Assembly (NCBI GenBank): GCA_047626155.1
Contig: JBLHRR010000073.1
Location: forward strand, 1 to 25,512
Reading direction: 5' to 3'
Origin: CALGLS01 sp047626155
Lineage (GTDB): Bacteria > Bacteroidota > Bacteroidia > Chitinophagales > Saprospiraceae
DNA: 25,512 bases
The notes beneath the pieces were generated by a model that saw only the letters and a program-made list of their open reading frames with translations, searched no databases and was not told where the DNA came from. Both the position numbers and the translations under genes were made by a program. Shown piece after piece: positions 1 through 8,511 of the stretch (position 1 is the stretch's first letter; every line of letters begins with the position of its first letter).

Positions 1-26
1 TTAACTGTTAACATTAACTGTTAACT
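1..26. repeat. Tandem copy of a GTTAAC-containing 13-mer
   Basis: TTAACTGTTAAC occurs twice back to back at the window edge, each copy holding the palindrome GTTAAC. It may continue outside the window, so its full extent and function cannot be judged. Confidence 0.4.
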
Positions 27-87
27 TCCCTCTATTGTATTTATCGTGAAGTCAATTGTTTAATAGTTAGCAAATTAGTTTAGTTCA

Positions 88-128
88 TAAAAAAACGGAT
101 GTCCATTTTGGTCATCCGTTTTTTTTTA
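88..128. terminator. Bidirectional intrinsic terminator
   Basis: An A-run leads into a stem AAAAACGGATG (91-101) that pairs with CATCCGTTTTT (113-123), followed by more T residues. The A/T flanks on both sides allow termination in either direction. The gene it serves on the plus strand lies before the window start. Confidence 0.8.
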
Positions 129-141
129 TCCAAAGTATATA

Positions 142-302
142 TAGTGCACTGGAAATTAAGTTTCGTCCGAATTAGAATAGGTTATTTTGGAATTAATCGA
201 GGCAGAGACGACGCGAATAGCCTTAGCTATTTAAGGAGTTTCTAACGAAGAGTAATTTCAAAAGAAGCAGTCAAAACGGATAGAACTTAGTTTACAATGC
301 AT
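142..302. repeat. Long imperfect palindrome (hairpin repeat, type A)
   Basis: About 160 bp forming an imperfect inverted repeat. The left end AGTGCACTGGAAATTAA (143-159) runs into TAAGTTTCGTCCG; the reverse complement of the right end (about 274-302) gives a diverged version of the same string. The centre holds TAGCCTTAGCTA (218-229), whose reverse complement is the centre of the palindrome at 21814-21977. The left terminus recurs in inverted form at the right end of the hairpin at 9242-9367. No ORF of note lies inside. It resembles a MITE or other non-coding mobile repeat; that is inference from ends and symmetry only. Confidence 0.6.
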
Positions 303-437
303 ACAGTATTACACAAAAAATAATTTCCCGTTTTCTTTCGTGGAAACGATTATATAAATCACTTTCCCTGTGGTCGTTTTGATTTACATAATCGTTTCCA
401 AATCGGGATTTAATTTTTCGTTGTCACATAGGAGTGT
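303..437 (-). repeat. Conserved-loop hairpin repeat, copy B1
   Basis: A 20-bp inner stem (342-361 with 380-399, one non-Watson-Crick position) encloses an 18-nt loop at 362-379 containing CCCTGTGGTCGTTT. An outer stem pairs around CCCG (327-330) and CGGG (403-406). About 110 bp is roughly 90% identical to copy B2 near 9242-9367, including flanking TACACAAAAAATAATTT. The single stem mismatch is A/C on the plus strand and G.U on the minus strand, hence the minus orientation given. It directly abuts palindrome A. Function unknown. Confidence 0.7.
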
Positions 438-492
438 GAGCTGTTGCTCTTTCTTCCTTTTGTTTGTGCCCTGAATCCTAATTTAGAGCCCC

Positions 493-545
493 TAGGTATT
501 ACTTAGGTATTATGCCTAAAATGGCTTTTATATAAAGTACCTTTG
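493..545 (+). promoter_or_regulatory. Candidate promoter with upstream repeats for the methyltransferase gene
   Basis: TACCTTTG at 538-545 is a perfect match to the Bacteroidota -7 consensus TAnnTTTG and would place the start of transcription near 552. No clear -33 TTG is present. Just upstream, TAGGTATTA is repeated at 493-501 and 504-512, and TTAGGTAT (503-510) faces ATGCCTAA (512-519) as a 7/8 inverted repeat, at about -58 to -33: a possible operator. Confidence 0.45.
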
Positions 546-600
546 GCGAAATATTTCATCTATTGATTTAAATATCTCTTCGCCTTTTCCAACCTAAATA

Positions 601-1671
601 ATGAGTACAGATATAAAAGTAAACAAGCCAACACCTATCTCTTCTGAAAAAAAAATAGACTTCTTGTTTAGTCGCACGACAGATGTTGACCTTACGATTA
701 AAACATTAGAGGCAGGTAATGCTGTATTAATAACAGCGTTTTATAGCAATGGATTGACATTGCTTAAGGCCTTGCAATTACATCTTAGAAAAAAATTACC
801 TGCCCAAACTTTTCAGGAGCAACGCGAGTATCGGGCGGAGTATCGTAAGTTGTCCAATCTTATTTTAATAGAAATTGTAGCTCATAAATTGACCGTAAGA
901 AAAGCGCCTGATATTGGTTGGTTAGAAAAACTTTACCCAGAAACTACTGCTTTTTTCTTGCCCTTTCCTCAGGTACAAGGACTAAATAGCGCTTGGCAAT
1001 GGTATAAAAATGGGATTTCAATTCCTGTATTACGAAATAAATTGCATCCCTATTATGGTACTTACTTCCCTACTCGTTTCGAGCATTTGGTACTTTTTGA
1101 CAATTGGTTAAAACGTTACAATGGACCTAAAAAAACGGCAATAGACATTGGGGTTGGGAGCGGAGTACTTTCTTTTCAACTGATAAAGCATGGTTTACAG
1201 AAGGTGTTTGGGACCGATACAAGTCCTAATGCAATTGTTGGATTAACAGAATTCATGGGAGATACCAAGTTGTCTCGAAAAATAGAATTAGATTTTGGAC
1301 ATCTCTTTGGGAAGTTTGAAAAACAGACCGAGCTCATCGTTTTTAATCCACCTTGGTTGCCGCAATCTCATAATGTAGATCGCATTGATGAAGCTATTTA
1401 TTACGATGAGAATCTATTCCCTGATTTTTTTGCTGAAGCGAAGAAACGACTTTTACCAGAAGGAAAACTGTTGCTCTTATTCTCAAATTTGGCGCAAATA
1501 ACAAATGTAACAAAAGAACATCCAATAGAAATGGAATTAGCGGAAGGTGGTCGTTTTCAGTTGGAAAAATGTTTTAAAAAGAAGGTGAAGGCTGCTTCTG
1601 AAAAAACGAAACGTGACCAGCATTGGCGCGCTACTGAAGAAGTAGAACTTTGGGTACTGAGTAATAAGTGA
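601..1671 (+). CDS. Class I SAM-dependent methyltransferase with NPPW motif
   Basis: A 356-residue protein whose C-terminal half is a Rossmann-fold methyltransferase of the small-domain (MTS) type. The AdoMet-binding motif I is seen at residues 180-189 (AIDIGVGSGV), an acidic residue at the end of strand 2 in GTDTSPN (204-210), and the catalytic NPPW at 249-252. NPPY/W is used by enzymes that methylate a planar nitrogen such as the amide of glutamine or the N6 of adenine, so the substrate may be a protein glutamine (PrmC-like), RNA or DNA. The N-terminal 150 residues are not recognised and contain a Lys/Arg-rich helical stretch (61-105) that could contact nucleic acid. It is monocistronic, with its own promoter candidate and a strong terminator 19 bases after the stop. 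The substrate is not assigned. Confidence 0.8.
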   Translation: MSTDIKVNKPTPISSEKKIDFLFSRTTDVDLTIKTLEAGNAVLITAFYSNGLTLLKALQLHLRKKLPAQTFQEQREYRAEYRKLSNLILIEIVAHKLTVRKAPDIGWLEKLYPETTAFFLPFPQVQGLNSAWQWYKNGISIPVLRNKLHPYYGTYFPTRFEHLVLFDNWLKRYNGPKKTAIDIGVGSGVLSFQLIKHGLQKVFGTDTSPNAIVGLTEFMGDTKLSRKIELDFGHLFGKFEKQTELIVFNPPWLPQSHNVDRIDEAIYYDENLFPDFFAEAKKRLLPEGKLLLLFSNLAQITNVTKEHPIEMELAEGGRFQLEKCFKKKVKAASEKTKRDQHWRATEEVELWVLSNK

Positions 1672-1689
1672 TTGATATAAGTAAATGAT

Positions 1690-1736
1690 AAAAAAAAGGG
1701 CTTCTATATTTCTTAATGTAGAAGCCCTTTTTTATT
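1690..1736. terminator. Bidirectional intrinsic terminator between convergent genes
   Basis: AAAAAAGGGCTTCTA pairs with TAGAAGCCCTTTTTT around a 12-nt loop. The run of A before and T after lets it serve both the methyltransferase gene (+) and the convergent TPR/SPOR gene (-). Confidence 0.9.
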
Positions 1737-1797
1737 TAAAATAGATCTGGATTACAAGAATCTGGACTGGGATAATAGCCCCTTTTCAAGCTACTTC

Positions 1798-4371
1798 TTA
1801 TATCTTAATCAGCTTCCCATTCTCCTCCATAACAACATGCGCACCTTCAAACCCATTTTTCACGGCCTCTTTAGAAGCATTCCGAGCCGATTGTAACGTT
1901 GGAAAACCACTCAACAACATTATGGTCATATCTCCCTTTAGCCGTTGCTCAACCTTTCCTATTTTTTTCACAGCGGAATCATCAAAAAACTCAGGTTTTC
2001 CATACGTTGCCAAACGAACCATAAATATGGAAACAGTCGTTGAAGCAGTCGAAGTTTTTCCTACAGTCGGCTTATTTTCTTCTACAGTTTTAGTGCTTAT
2101 TGTTTCTTCTTGCTCTGGAGCTGGAGCCGCTTCTAAAGTTGGAGCAGCATCAAATACCTCGATTTCCTTTTCGTCAATTACAATTTCAGGGACCACAAAA
2201 GCAGAAGAAAAACCTTTTGCAACAATACTCTTTCGTGCTACTGCCGCTTCTGATTTTGTTCGGTAAATACCTACCCGAACTTTTTTCATTCCTTTATGTG
2301 GACGGCTATACAAATTACCAATACCACTCAAAGAAATGTACTTATCACTGACTACTTTATCCTTTAAACCAAGGGCTGCAACCTGAACGGCGTACCCCTC
2401 TTGCGTGACTACTTCTTCACTTGGTTCTCCACCGCTTATTCCTGTAGAACCTGTGTTAGCAGAACCGCTTCCTGGATTTGGATTAAAAATATCAACCGTT
2501 GTTCCGGGCCCTTCGTTTGTTGCCACTTCTCCATTGTTATTTTCAGGAGGACCGGCCTTAACAACCTCTGAATTTCCTTCCAGGTTAGTGGTAGAAGCGT
2601 TTAGCATCAATACACCAAGGATGTCTTTTTCTATGATTCCTCCGGTGGTTATTTTTTGATGTATATCAAGGTAACCTACTTTAGAATATCGAATAATATA
2701 ATTAGTATTCTCCTGTAAATCAAGTTGATAGCTTCCATTTGAGGAACTTATTGCTCTTGTTTTTCGATCACTTCCTTTTGCCTGAGCAGTAACCACAACG
2801 TCCCCTACTGCTCGGTTATCTCTACTATTGAAAAGCAAACCAGAAAACAGGTTTGGCGCAACTTCCATGGCTACCGTGTAGGCATTGCTTGTCGAAGTGG
2901 CCTCCTCTATTTTAACAACAGCAATCTTATAACCTTCTAAGCTAACAATAACATCGCAAAGCAGGCCATCAAAAACTTGGAAGCTGTATTTTCCGAATTC
3001 GTCCGTTGGAAATATCTTAGAGCCACAGTCGGTGAAGTCAAGATTGGCTCCAGCCAATGCTTTTCCCGTTCCCTTATCTACAACAGAAATAGTCGCATCC
3101 TCTGAAATTTTGCTAACGCTGTAAATGTCTTCATTTCCTACCCCTCCTTTTCTGTTCGACACGAAATATCCTTTATTGGCTTTTGCATCAACAATCAAAC
3201 TATAATCATCAGCAGGAGAGTTAACAGTATTGCCTAAGTGAAACACTTTACTCCAAAGACCATCTTTAGTCACCGCTTTAAATATATCCATTCCTCCTAA
3301 TCCATGGTGCCAGTCAGAAGCAAAATATAGGATATCATTGTCCATATATGGGCTTATTTCATTGCCCACAGAATTGACAACTGGGCCCAGGTTTTCAGGG
3401 CTAGTCCAGGTGGAACCTATTCGATAGGATACGTAAATATCGAAACCGCCAAAACCATCAGGTCGGTTGGAAGAGAAATATAGTTTTTGGCCATCCGCTG
3501 ATAAGTGAGGATAAACCGAGGAATATCCGCTTCCGTTATGAGGAAAAGCCAAATCTTCCTCCCAGCTACCGTCTTCTTTAGCCTTAGCTATAAAGATGCT
3601 CCCTTGCAGGCCTGCTGCAGGGATTTGGCGAGTACCATTTATGAAATTATTTTTGGTGAAAGCCAACCATTTGCCATCATGAGAATAAGAAATCAGTCCT
3701 TGATTATAGGCATTTTGTAGGTCACTTTGCAAAAAAGCAGCCTTGGTCAAATAACCTTTATCATCCAAGCCACTAATAAACAACTGATTTTTGGCAGCGC
3801 CATCCCAATTATTACGGTCTTTCTCCATTTGTCGAACCAAATCGGTACGAGCTGAAGAATAAACGACATTACCTTTGAAGAAGGAAGGACCAAAGTCGCT
3901 AGCATCAGTATTTATGAATTCTTTCTTTACTCTATAAATGCCCGGCATTCCACGTAGAGACATGGCAAATTCGCAACTTTCAGCATAATGCTGTCCAAAT
4001 AGTGGTTGTCCTTCAGCATAAACCAAAAACCACTCTAAGGCACGTTCGTATTCGCCCAAGCTCATTAAGGTTTTACCGTAGTTAAATAAGGATGAAGGAT
4101 CTACATTAGATAATTGCAGCGCTTTTTTATACCAATCAGCAGATTCTGTCATTCTGCCAAGTAATCGGTAGCAATCTGCTATTCCTGAGTAAGCAGTGGC
4201 ATTATCAGGATCTTTGTCTATGACCTTCCTATAGGATTTGATGGCTAGATTATAGGCGTACAAATCGAATTCTTTGTTTGCCTGCTGAAGGTTTGGATTT
4301 TTTTGAGCTTGCAGTGATGCAGAAAAACAAAATGCAATGATCAGCGTAAAAAAGGTAAGTTTGTGTTTCAT
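1798..4371 (-). CDS. PorE-like TPR/PD40 envelope protein with two C-terminal SPOR-like domains
   Basis: An 857-residue exported protein. Residues 1-22 are a signal peptide (ends SLQA-Q; no lipobox Cys). TPR helices follow at about 30-120, then a beta-propeller of PD40/WD40-like repeats with motifs such as SSNRPDGFGGFDIY (~300-315), GLGGMDIF (~357-364) and SNRKGGVGNEDIY (~404-416). Two carboxypeptidase-regulatory-like beta domains lie at about 430-490 and 508-575, then a Gly/Ser/Asn-rich linker (~590-655). This order matches the T9SS protein PorE and its relatives, which end in an OmpA peptidoglycan-binding domain. Here the end instead looks like two SPOR-type domains (~657-730, GYAVQVAALG; ~780-857, SIFMVRLATYG), a fold that binds denuded septal glycan. 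A role in anchoring or scaffolding at the cell wall is inferred. Start: ATG at 4371 directly before the signal peptide. Confidence 0.8.
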   Translation of the reverse strand: MKHKLTFFTLIIAFCFSASLQAQKNPNLQQANKEFDLYAYNLAIKSYRKVIDKDPDNATAYSGIADCYRLLGRMTESADWYKKALQLSNVDPSSLFNYGKTLMSLGEYERALEWFLVYAEGQPLFGQHYAESCEFAMSLRGMPGIYRVKKEFINTDASDFGPSFFKGNVVYSSARTDLVRQMEKDRNNWDGAAKNQLFISGLDDKGYLTKAAFLQSDLQNAYNQGLISYSHDGKWLAFTKNNFINGTRQIPAAGLQGSIFIAKAKEDGSWEEDLAFPHNGSGYSSVYPHLSADGQKLYFSSNRPDGFGGFDIYVSYRIGSTWTSPENLGPVVNSVGNEISPYMDNDILYFASDWHHGLGGMDIFKAVTKDGLWSKVFHLGNTVNSPADDYSLIVDAKANKGYFVSNRKGGVGNEDIYSVSKISEDATISVVDKGTGKALAGANLDFTDCGSKIFPTDEFGKYSFQVFDGLLCDVIVSLEGYKIAVVKIEEATSTSNAYTVAMEVAPNLFSGLLFNSRDNRAVGDVVVTAQAKGSDRKTRAISSSNGSYQLDLQENTNYIIRYSKVGYLDIHQKITTGGIIEKDILGVLMLNASTTNLEGNSEVVKAGPPENNNGEVATNEGPGTTVDIFNPNPGSGSANTGSTGISGGEPSEEVVTQEGYAVQVAALGLKDKVVSDKYISLSGIGNLYSRPHKGMKKVRVGIYRTKSEAAVARKSIVAKGFSSAFVVPEIVIDEKEIEVFDAAPTLEAAPAPEQEETISTKTVEENKPTVGKTSTASTTVSIFMVRLATYGKPEFFDDSAVKKIGKVEQRLKGDMTIMLLSGFPTLQSARNASKEAVKNGFEGAHVVMEENGKLIKI

Positions 4372-4520
4372 AATTAACCGGATATTAGAATTACAATTGA
4401 AGGTTAAGTCTATTTGGCTTTTATTGCTCCTTTAAAAGAACTTTGCCAAGATAATAATGTATTGAAAACGTGATTATTATGTTGTGTTAGTAAAAATTAC
4501 GTTATTCAAATCTTAAACAT

Positions 4521-4549
4521 CAAAGATAAAATTACACCAAATTATCAAA
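4521..4549 (-). promoter_or_regulatory. Candidate promoter for the TPR/SPOR gene
   Basis: Read on the minus strand, TATCTTTG (4528-4521) fits TAnnTTTG and a TTTG at 4549-4546 lies 17 bases upstream. Transcription would start near 4514, leaving a leader of about 140 bases. Consensus match only. Confidence 0.35.
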
Positions 4550-4681
4550 ATGCGCTATAAATAGCACTTAATAGTGGGTATATCGTAAAAATAGGGTGGC
4601 AAGCTGTTACTTAAACAAGTAGGCCTCAATTGTACCAATAATGACAGTCCTATGGCAAATATTTGATTTTTACAATTAAAA

Positions 4682-4713
4682 TTGTTTGATTTGTTACCAT
4701 TAATTTACCTTTG
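4682..4713 (+). promoter_or_regulatory. Candidate promoter for the GEVED/T9SS gene
   Basis: TTG at 4682-4684 (and TTTG at 4685-4688) precede a perfect TAnnTTTG box, TACCTTTG, at 4706-4713, with the 17-21 base spacing known for Bacteroidota sigma-A promoters. The leader would be about 90 bases. The rest of the 4372-4810 gap is AT-rich with no gene seen. Confidence 0.6.
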
Positions 4714-4810
4714 AAGCGCACTATTCCATCACCATTAACTTAAAGCGATATTTGTTTTAGGAGCTATCTGATTCCTAGCAAATGACGCTCAACAATTAAA
4801 AGTTTTCACA

Positions 4811-7363
4811 ATGAAATTGAATTTTACCTTATTCCTGACTTTTTTAAGTCTTGTATTCTCTAACCAGGCACAAGCACAGTCGGCCTGTAACGGGTTAACC
4901 TACTGCCCGGCTATTGGTGATTCAGGGCTCGAATGGATTGAGAGTTTCGAAATGGGCTCTATCAATAATGTGTCTGGAAACAGCACTGGATACGGCGACT
5001 TTACTAACCTCAGTACAGATATTACCATAGGTCAATTTGTAAATCTCACCTGTACACCTGGTTATCCTGGTGGTTCCTTTAATGAGGTTTTTCAGGTTTG
5101 GATTGATTTTAATTCTGATGGTGATTTTGATGACACTGGCGAGCAAATCTTCGAATCCGGACAAACACAAGTAGCAGTCTCTGGATCTTTTCTTGTTCCC
5201 GCTGGTGCTGTAGTTGGTAGTACTGCCATGAGAGTACGTATGGATTATATAGCCATTAATACCCCTTGTGAAAATGGTGGATTTGAAGATGGTGAAGTAG
5301 AGGATTACTGTGTAAATATTCTAGCAGGTAGTGGTTGTAACCAATCATTATTAAGTATTTCTGACATTACAGATACAGATGCATTAGCTTCCTGGCCTGC
5401 AGTTACGGGTGCGGAGAGTTATAATGTACGATTCCGTGAAGTAGGTGCGCCAATGTGGACTACGGTTAACACGACAACCCCAAGCATTACCTTGGATCTT
5501 CAAGGATGTATGGTTTATGAAGCACAACTTGAAACGGTATGCTCAGGTGGAGTGAGCTCCGACTTCGGACCAATTTCTGAGTTTTTGACTTTTGGTTGTG
5601 GAAATTGCCTGGACTTTGCGTATTGCCCAATTGAAAACGCCAATACCAATAACGCCCACATTGAAAATGTCACATTGAATACCTTGAATAATACATCTGG
5701 TGATGACCAAGGCTATGGAAATTTTACAGGCCCTACTGTCACTAGCCTAGAACAAGGGCTTTCTTATAACATTACTACTACAGTGGTCAATGATGGATAT
5801 GCTTACGATCAATGGTACACCGCTTATATTGATTTTAACGCCGACGGTGATTTTGATGATCCTTTCGAATTGGTTATGAATAGTGCTCAATCACTTACGG
5901 ATTTGGCTTACACACACAATTTCCCTGTGCCTCCTACAGCAGTTGTTGGAGCTTCTCGGTTAAGAGTTATAGTTCAGAACTTCAACTTCAATGATTTACC
6001 AACCGAACCTTGTGTTAATTTCCTTAATGGAGAAGTAGAAGATTATTGTATTGAAATTACTGAAGGGTCTGGTTGTTACCTTCCTTTGGAGACTGCAGTG
6101 ATTGATAACCTTGGTGATTCTTTGGTAATCGAATGGGAGAATGGCTTAATTGCAGAATCCTTCTCTATTCAGTACAGAGAAATAGGATCTCCAACCTGGA
6201 TTGAAATTAATGACATCACAGGTAATAGCTACGTTCTAGCCGATTTGGATGAATGTACAAACTATGAGTTCCAAATCAAAACCAACTGTGTAGACATGTC
6301 TACGTCATGGAGTTCTACTATTTCTATCAAGACTTTTGGTTGTGGAGCTTGCTTTGATTTTAGTTATTGCGAATCGTTCGCCACTAATTCCAATGATGAC
6401 TTTATTGGTGGGGTAAACTTTGGTACTATGGACAATGTATCCGGAAACAATGGTGGTTACATAGACTTTGCTGATGACTTCTCTTTAACGGTTAGACCAG
6501 ATAGTACCTATAGTTTGATATTGACTCCAGAGTGGCCTGGCTTTACGTATAATGTTGCCTGGAGTGTCCACATCGACTACAATGCTGATGGTGATTTTGA
6601 CGACGCAAATGAATTGATCTTTAGCGCTGATGCTTCTCAGGATGTTCAAACTGCAGATATTACCATTCCTATTGACGCTGCTTTTGGTTTGACCAAAATG
6701 CGGGTAAGCATGAGAGAAGGGATCATTTCTGCTCCATGTGACAATTGGACTTTTGGTGAAGTAGAGGATTACTGTATATCTATTCTACCAACGGTTTTAC
6801 CTTGTCTCTTGCCTCAAAATCTAGATACAACCAACGTTACCGATCAGAGTGTAGAAATGATCTGGGAAATGGATCAATATGAATTAGCGATTGGCTACAT
6901 CATACGATTTAAAGAGGTTGTAGAAACGGATTGGATGGAATTCAGTGTAAACTTCCCTACTTATACCGCTTATAATTTGACACTCTGTACGGATTATGAA
7001 TTTCAGGTTCGTACCGTTTGCCCACAAGATTTTAGTGAATACACAGAGAGCTTCATTTATAAGACTTCTTGTACTTCCAGTACGGAAGACCTAAGTAACT
7101 TGGAAAATATCAACGCCTTGAATGTGTATCCAAATCCATTTTCTGAGCGAATCGTTATTGATTTTGAATTAAAAAAGTCAAGTGATATTATCATAAATCT
7201 GACCAATCTAAACGGCCAATTGTTGCAAGTGCAAAAACTCAACAACCTAGGCGAAGGACAGCATCATACGGAGTTCCAACCTGCTGGTTTGGCCCCTGGA
7301 ATGTACCTGATTCAGGTAGCAACAGAGGATGAGGTAGTGATTAGAAAAGTAGTGAAGGAATAA
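4811..7363 (+). CDS. Secreted GEVED/fibronectin type III repeat protein with T9SS type A sorting tail
   Basis: An 850-residue cell-surface or secreted protein. A signal peptide ends at about residue 22 (NQAQAQ-S). Three modules follow, each a GEVED beta domain closed by the motif GEVEDYC (at 161, 407 and 649; first residue of the motif) and then a fibronectin type III-like domain (about 178-262, 420-505, 664-750). Every GEVED unit contains an acidic loop D-x-N-x-DGDFDD (near 98, 341 and 591) that looks suited to calcium binding. The C-terminus (about 770-850) has LNVYPNPF, a GQLLQV-type strand and GMYLIQVATEDEVVIRKVVK, which is the T9SS type A sorting domain removed on export. No catalytic domain is evident, so an adhesin or surface-layer role is inferred. 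It is monocistronic, with a good promoter and a perfect terminator. Confidence 0.9.
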   Translation: MKLNFTLFLTFLSLVFSNQAQAQSACNGLTYCPAIGDSGLEWIESFEMGSINNVSGNSTGYGDFTNLSTDITIGQFVNLTCTPGYPGGSFNEVFQVWIDFNSDGDFDDTGEQIFESGQTQVAVSGSFLVPAGAVVGSTAMRVRMDYIAINTPCENGGFEDGEVEDYCVNILAGSGCNQSLLSISDITDTDALASWPAVTGAESYNVRFREVGAPMWTTVNTTTPSITLDLQGCMVYEAQLETVCSGGVSSDFGPISEFLTFGCGNCLDFAYCPIENANTNNAHIENVTLNTLNNTSGDDQGYGNFTGPTVTSLEQGLSYNITTTVVNDGYAYDQWYTAYIDFNADGDFDDPFELVMNSAQSLTDLAYTHNFPVPPTAVVGASRLRVIVQNFNFNDLPTEPCVNFLNGEVEDYCIEITEGSGCYLPLETAVIDNLGDSLVIEWENGLIAESFSIQYREIGSPTWIEINDITGNSYVLADLDECTNYEFQIKTNCVDMSTSWSSTISIKTFGCGACFDFSYCESFATNSNDDFIGGVNFGTMDNVSGNNGGYIDFADDFSLTVRPDSTYSLILTPEWPGFTYNVAWSVHIDYNADGDFDDANELIFSADASQDVQTADITIPIDAAFGLTKMRVSMREGIISAPCDNWTFGEVEDYCISILPTVLPCLLPQNLDTTNVTDQSVEMIWEMDQYELAIGYIIRFKEVVETDWMEFSVNFPTYTAYNLTLCTDYEFQVRTVCPQDFSEYTESFIYKTSCTSSTEDLSNLENINALNVYPNPFSERIVIDFELKKSSDIIINLTNLNGQLLQVQKLNNLGEGQHHTEFQPAGLAPGMYLIQVATEDEVVIRKVVKE

Positions 7364-7383
7364 AAACCTAATCCTTATAGCAC

Positions 7384-7421
7384 AAAACGCCGATCCAAAA
7401 TAATTTTGGATCGGCGTTTTT
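7384..7421. terminator. Perfect intrinsic terminator
   Basis: A 17-bp perfect stem (7384-7400 with 7404-7420) with a 3-nt loop: AAAACGCCGATCCAAAA pairs with its exact complement and ends in a T-run. It lies 20 bases after the stop of the GEVED gene and could act in both directions. Confidence 0.95.
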
Positions 7422-7650
7422 AGTTGCAAAACCTGAGTACAAATCGAGGAAGGCCTCACTTACCTCCTGCTCCTAAAAGAGAGCATCTGCCCGCTGACTA
7501 ACCCCATTATATCTTGCCGGAGAACTTAATCATTTTCTATCCCGAAGCGCTTTATTTTGAGGTAAACAAACTAGAAAGGTTCAAGCGCTCATTCTGGGTC
7601 CCTAGCAGTTAAGAACGTTGCGCTTCTTTGCGCCGTTGCGCTAACCCAGA
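7422..7650. other. Spacer with degenerate short repeats
   Basis: No gene seen. At 7617-7641 a short run repeats TTGCGC three times, of the low-complexity kind scattered through many Bacteroidota spacers. Confidence 0.3.
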
Positions 7651-8397
7651 CTAAAAATCCCGATAAAAAGTTTTCGTCAAACCCACAAAGGCCTCTGTAT
7701 AAGTCTTGTTTTCTTCTATGATAAGTTGATCAGATTCTAAAGGATTTTCTATAAATTCAAACTGCAAAAGTAGTCTTTCGATTCCTTTTGTGGGAGTAGG
7801 AAACACCTCTGTTTTACGGGTGCAGTAAAAACCATATTGCTCTGCCTGCTCCTTAAATCGAAGTCCTTCCAGATAAGGTAAGATCACGCAAAATCGTCCA
7901 CTACGCTTCATTAATCTTCGAACGGCCTGAAGTAATTCACCATTGGGTAGTTTGATGGTGTGGCGCATCTGATTCCGGTCCGCGTCTTTAGAGAAAGTCC
8001 CTCCTGTAAAAAAGGGAGGATTCGTTACAATCACATCATATTGTATATCTCTAACCTTAGAAAATTCTTGAACGGAACCATGAAAGACTTCCATTCTATC
8101 TTTCCATACAGAAGCTGCTGTATTTTTAGAGGCCATCTTATAAGCTGCTTCTTCTATATCAACGGCATCTATCTTGGCTTCCTGATTTTTTTGAGCGCAC
8201 ATCAGCGCGACCATACCAGAGCCGGTTCCAATATCAAGTATATGTTTCGCATCCGTGACATTAACCCAGGCTCCTAATAAGATACCATCGGTGCCCACCT
8301 TCATCACTCCAGTTTTCTGTTTAACAACAAACTGCTTAAAGTGAAAGGATTTTTCCTCTTGATTTATTTCTTTTTTGGTATTCATTGTCTGGTCCAT
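7651..8397 (-). CDS. trmN6: tRNA1(Val) (adenine(37)-N6)-methyltransferase, TrmN6/YfiC family
   Basis: A 248-residue class I methyltransferase of the COG4123 family. The N-terminal F-x-F-K-Q-F and GVMKVGTDGILLGAW stretch (30-44) is the family hallmark. Motif I is LDIGTGSG (54-61), an acidic AVDIEE (78-83) follows strand 2, and NPPFF (126-130) is the catalytic N6-adenine motif. In E. coli YfiC methylates A37 of tRNA1(Val); the same reaction on a Bacteroidota tRNA is inferred. ATG at 8397 is used here; a second ATG at 8385 (MNTKKE) leaves all motifs intact and could be the true start. Monocistronic, 114 bases downstream of ftsE on the same strand; no terminator is obvious. Confidence 0.85.
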   Translation of the reverse strand: MDQTMNTKKEINQEEKSFHFKQFVVKQKTGVMKVGTDGILLGAWVNVTDAKHILDIGTGSGMVALMCAQKNQEAKIDAVDIEEAAYKMASKNTAASVWKDRMEVFHGSVQEFSKVRDIQYDVIVTNPPFFTGGTFSKDADRNQMRHTIKLPNGELLQAVRRLMKRSGRFCVILPYLEGLRFKEQAEQYGFYCTRKTEVFPTPTKGIERLLLQFEFIENPLESDQLIIEENKTYTEAFVGLTKTFYRDF

Positions 8398-8511
8398 CTA
8401 CGTTAATTGAAGTTATTACCATGCAGTGTATCCTTTTGCTTCCCTCACCTCTAATCCTAAAGAAAACCATATCAGCGGACACCCTCAGGCGCATCATTAA
8501 ATTCTTGTTAG

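Noticed and set aside
303..437. Hairpins B as intrinsic terminators
   Set aside because: The stem is AU-rich and long, the loop is conserved, and no T-run follows the inner stem directly; they do not sit at gene ends.
303..437. Hairpin B as a hammerhead or other known ribozyme
   Set aside because: The conserved core strings of hammerhead (CUGAUGA, GAAA) are not in the loop on either strand.
1922..3720. Plus-strand frames inside the TPR/SPOR gene
   Set aside because: Shadow frames of a well-supported minus-strand gene; no domains visible.
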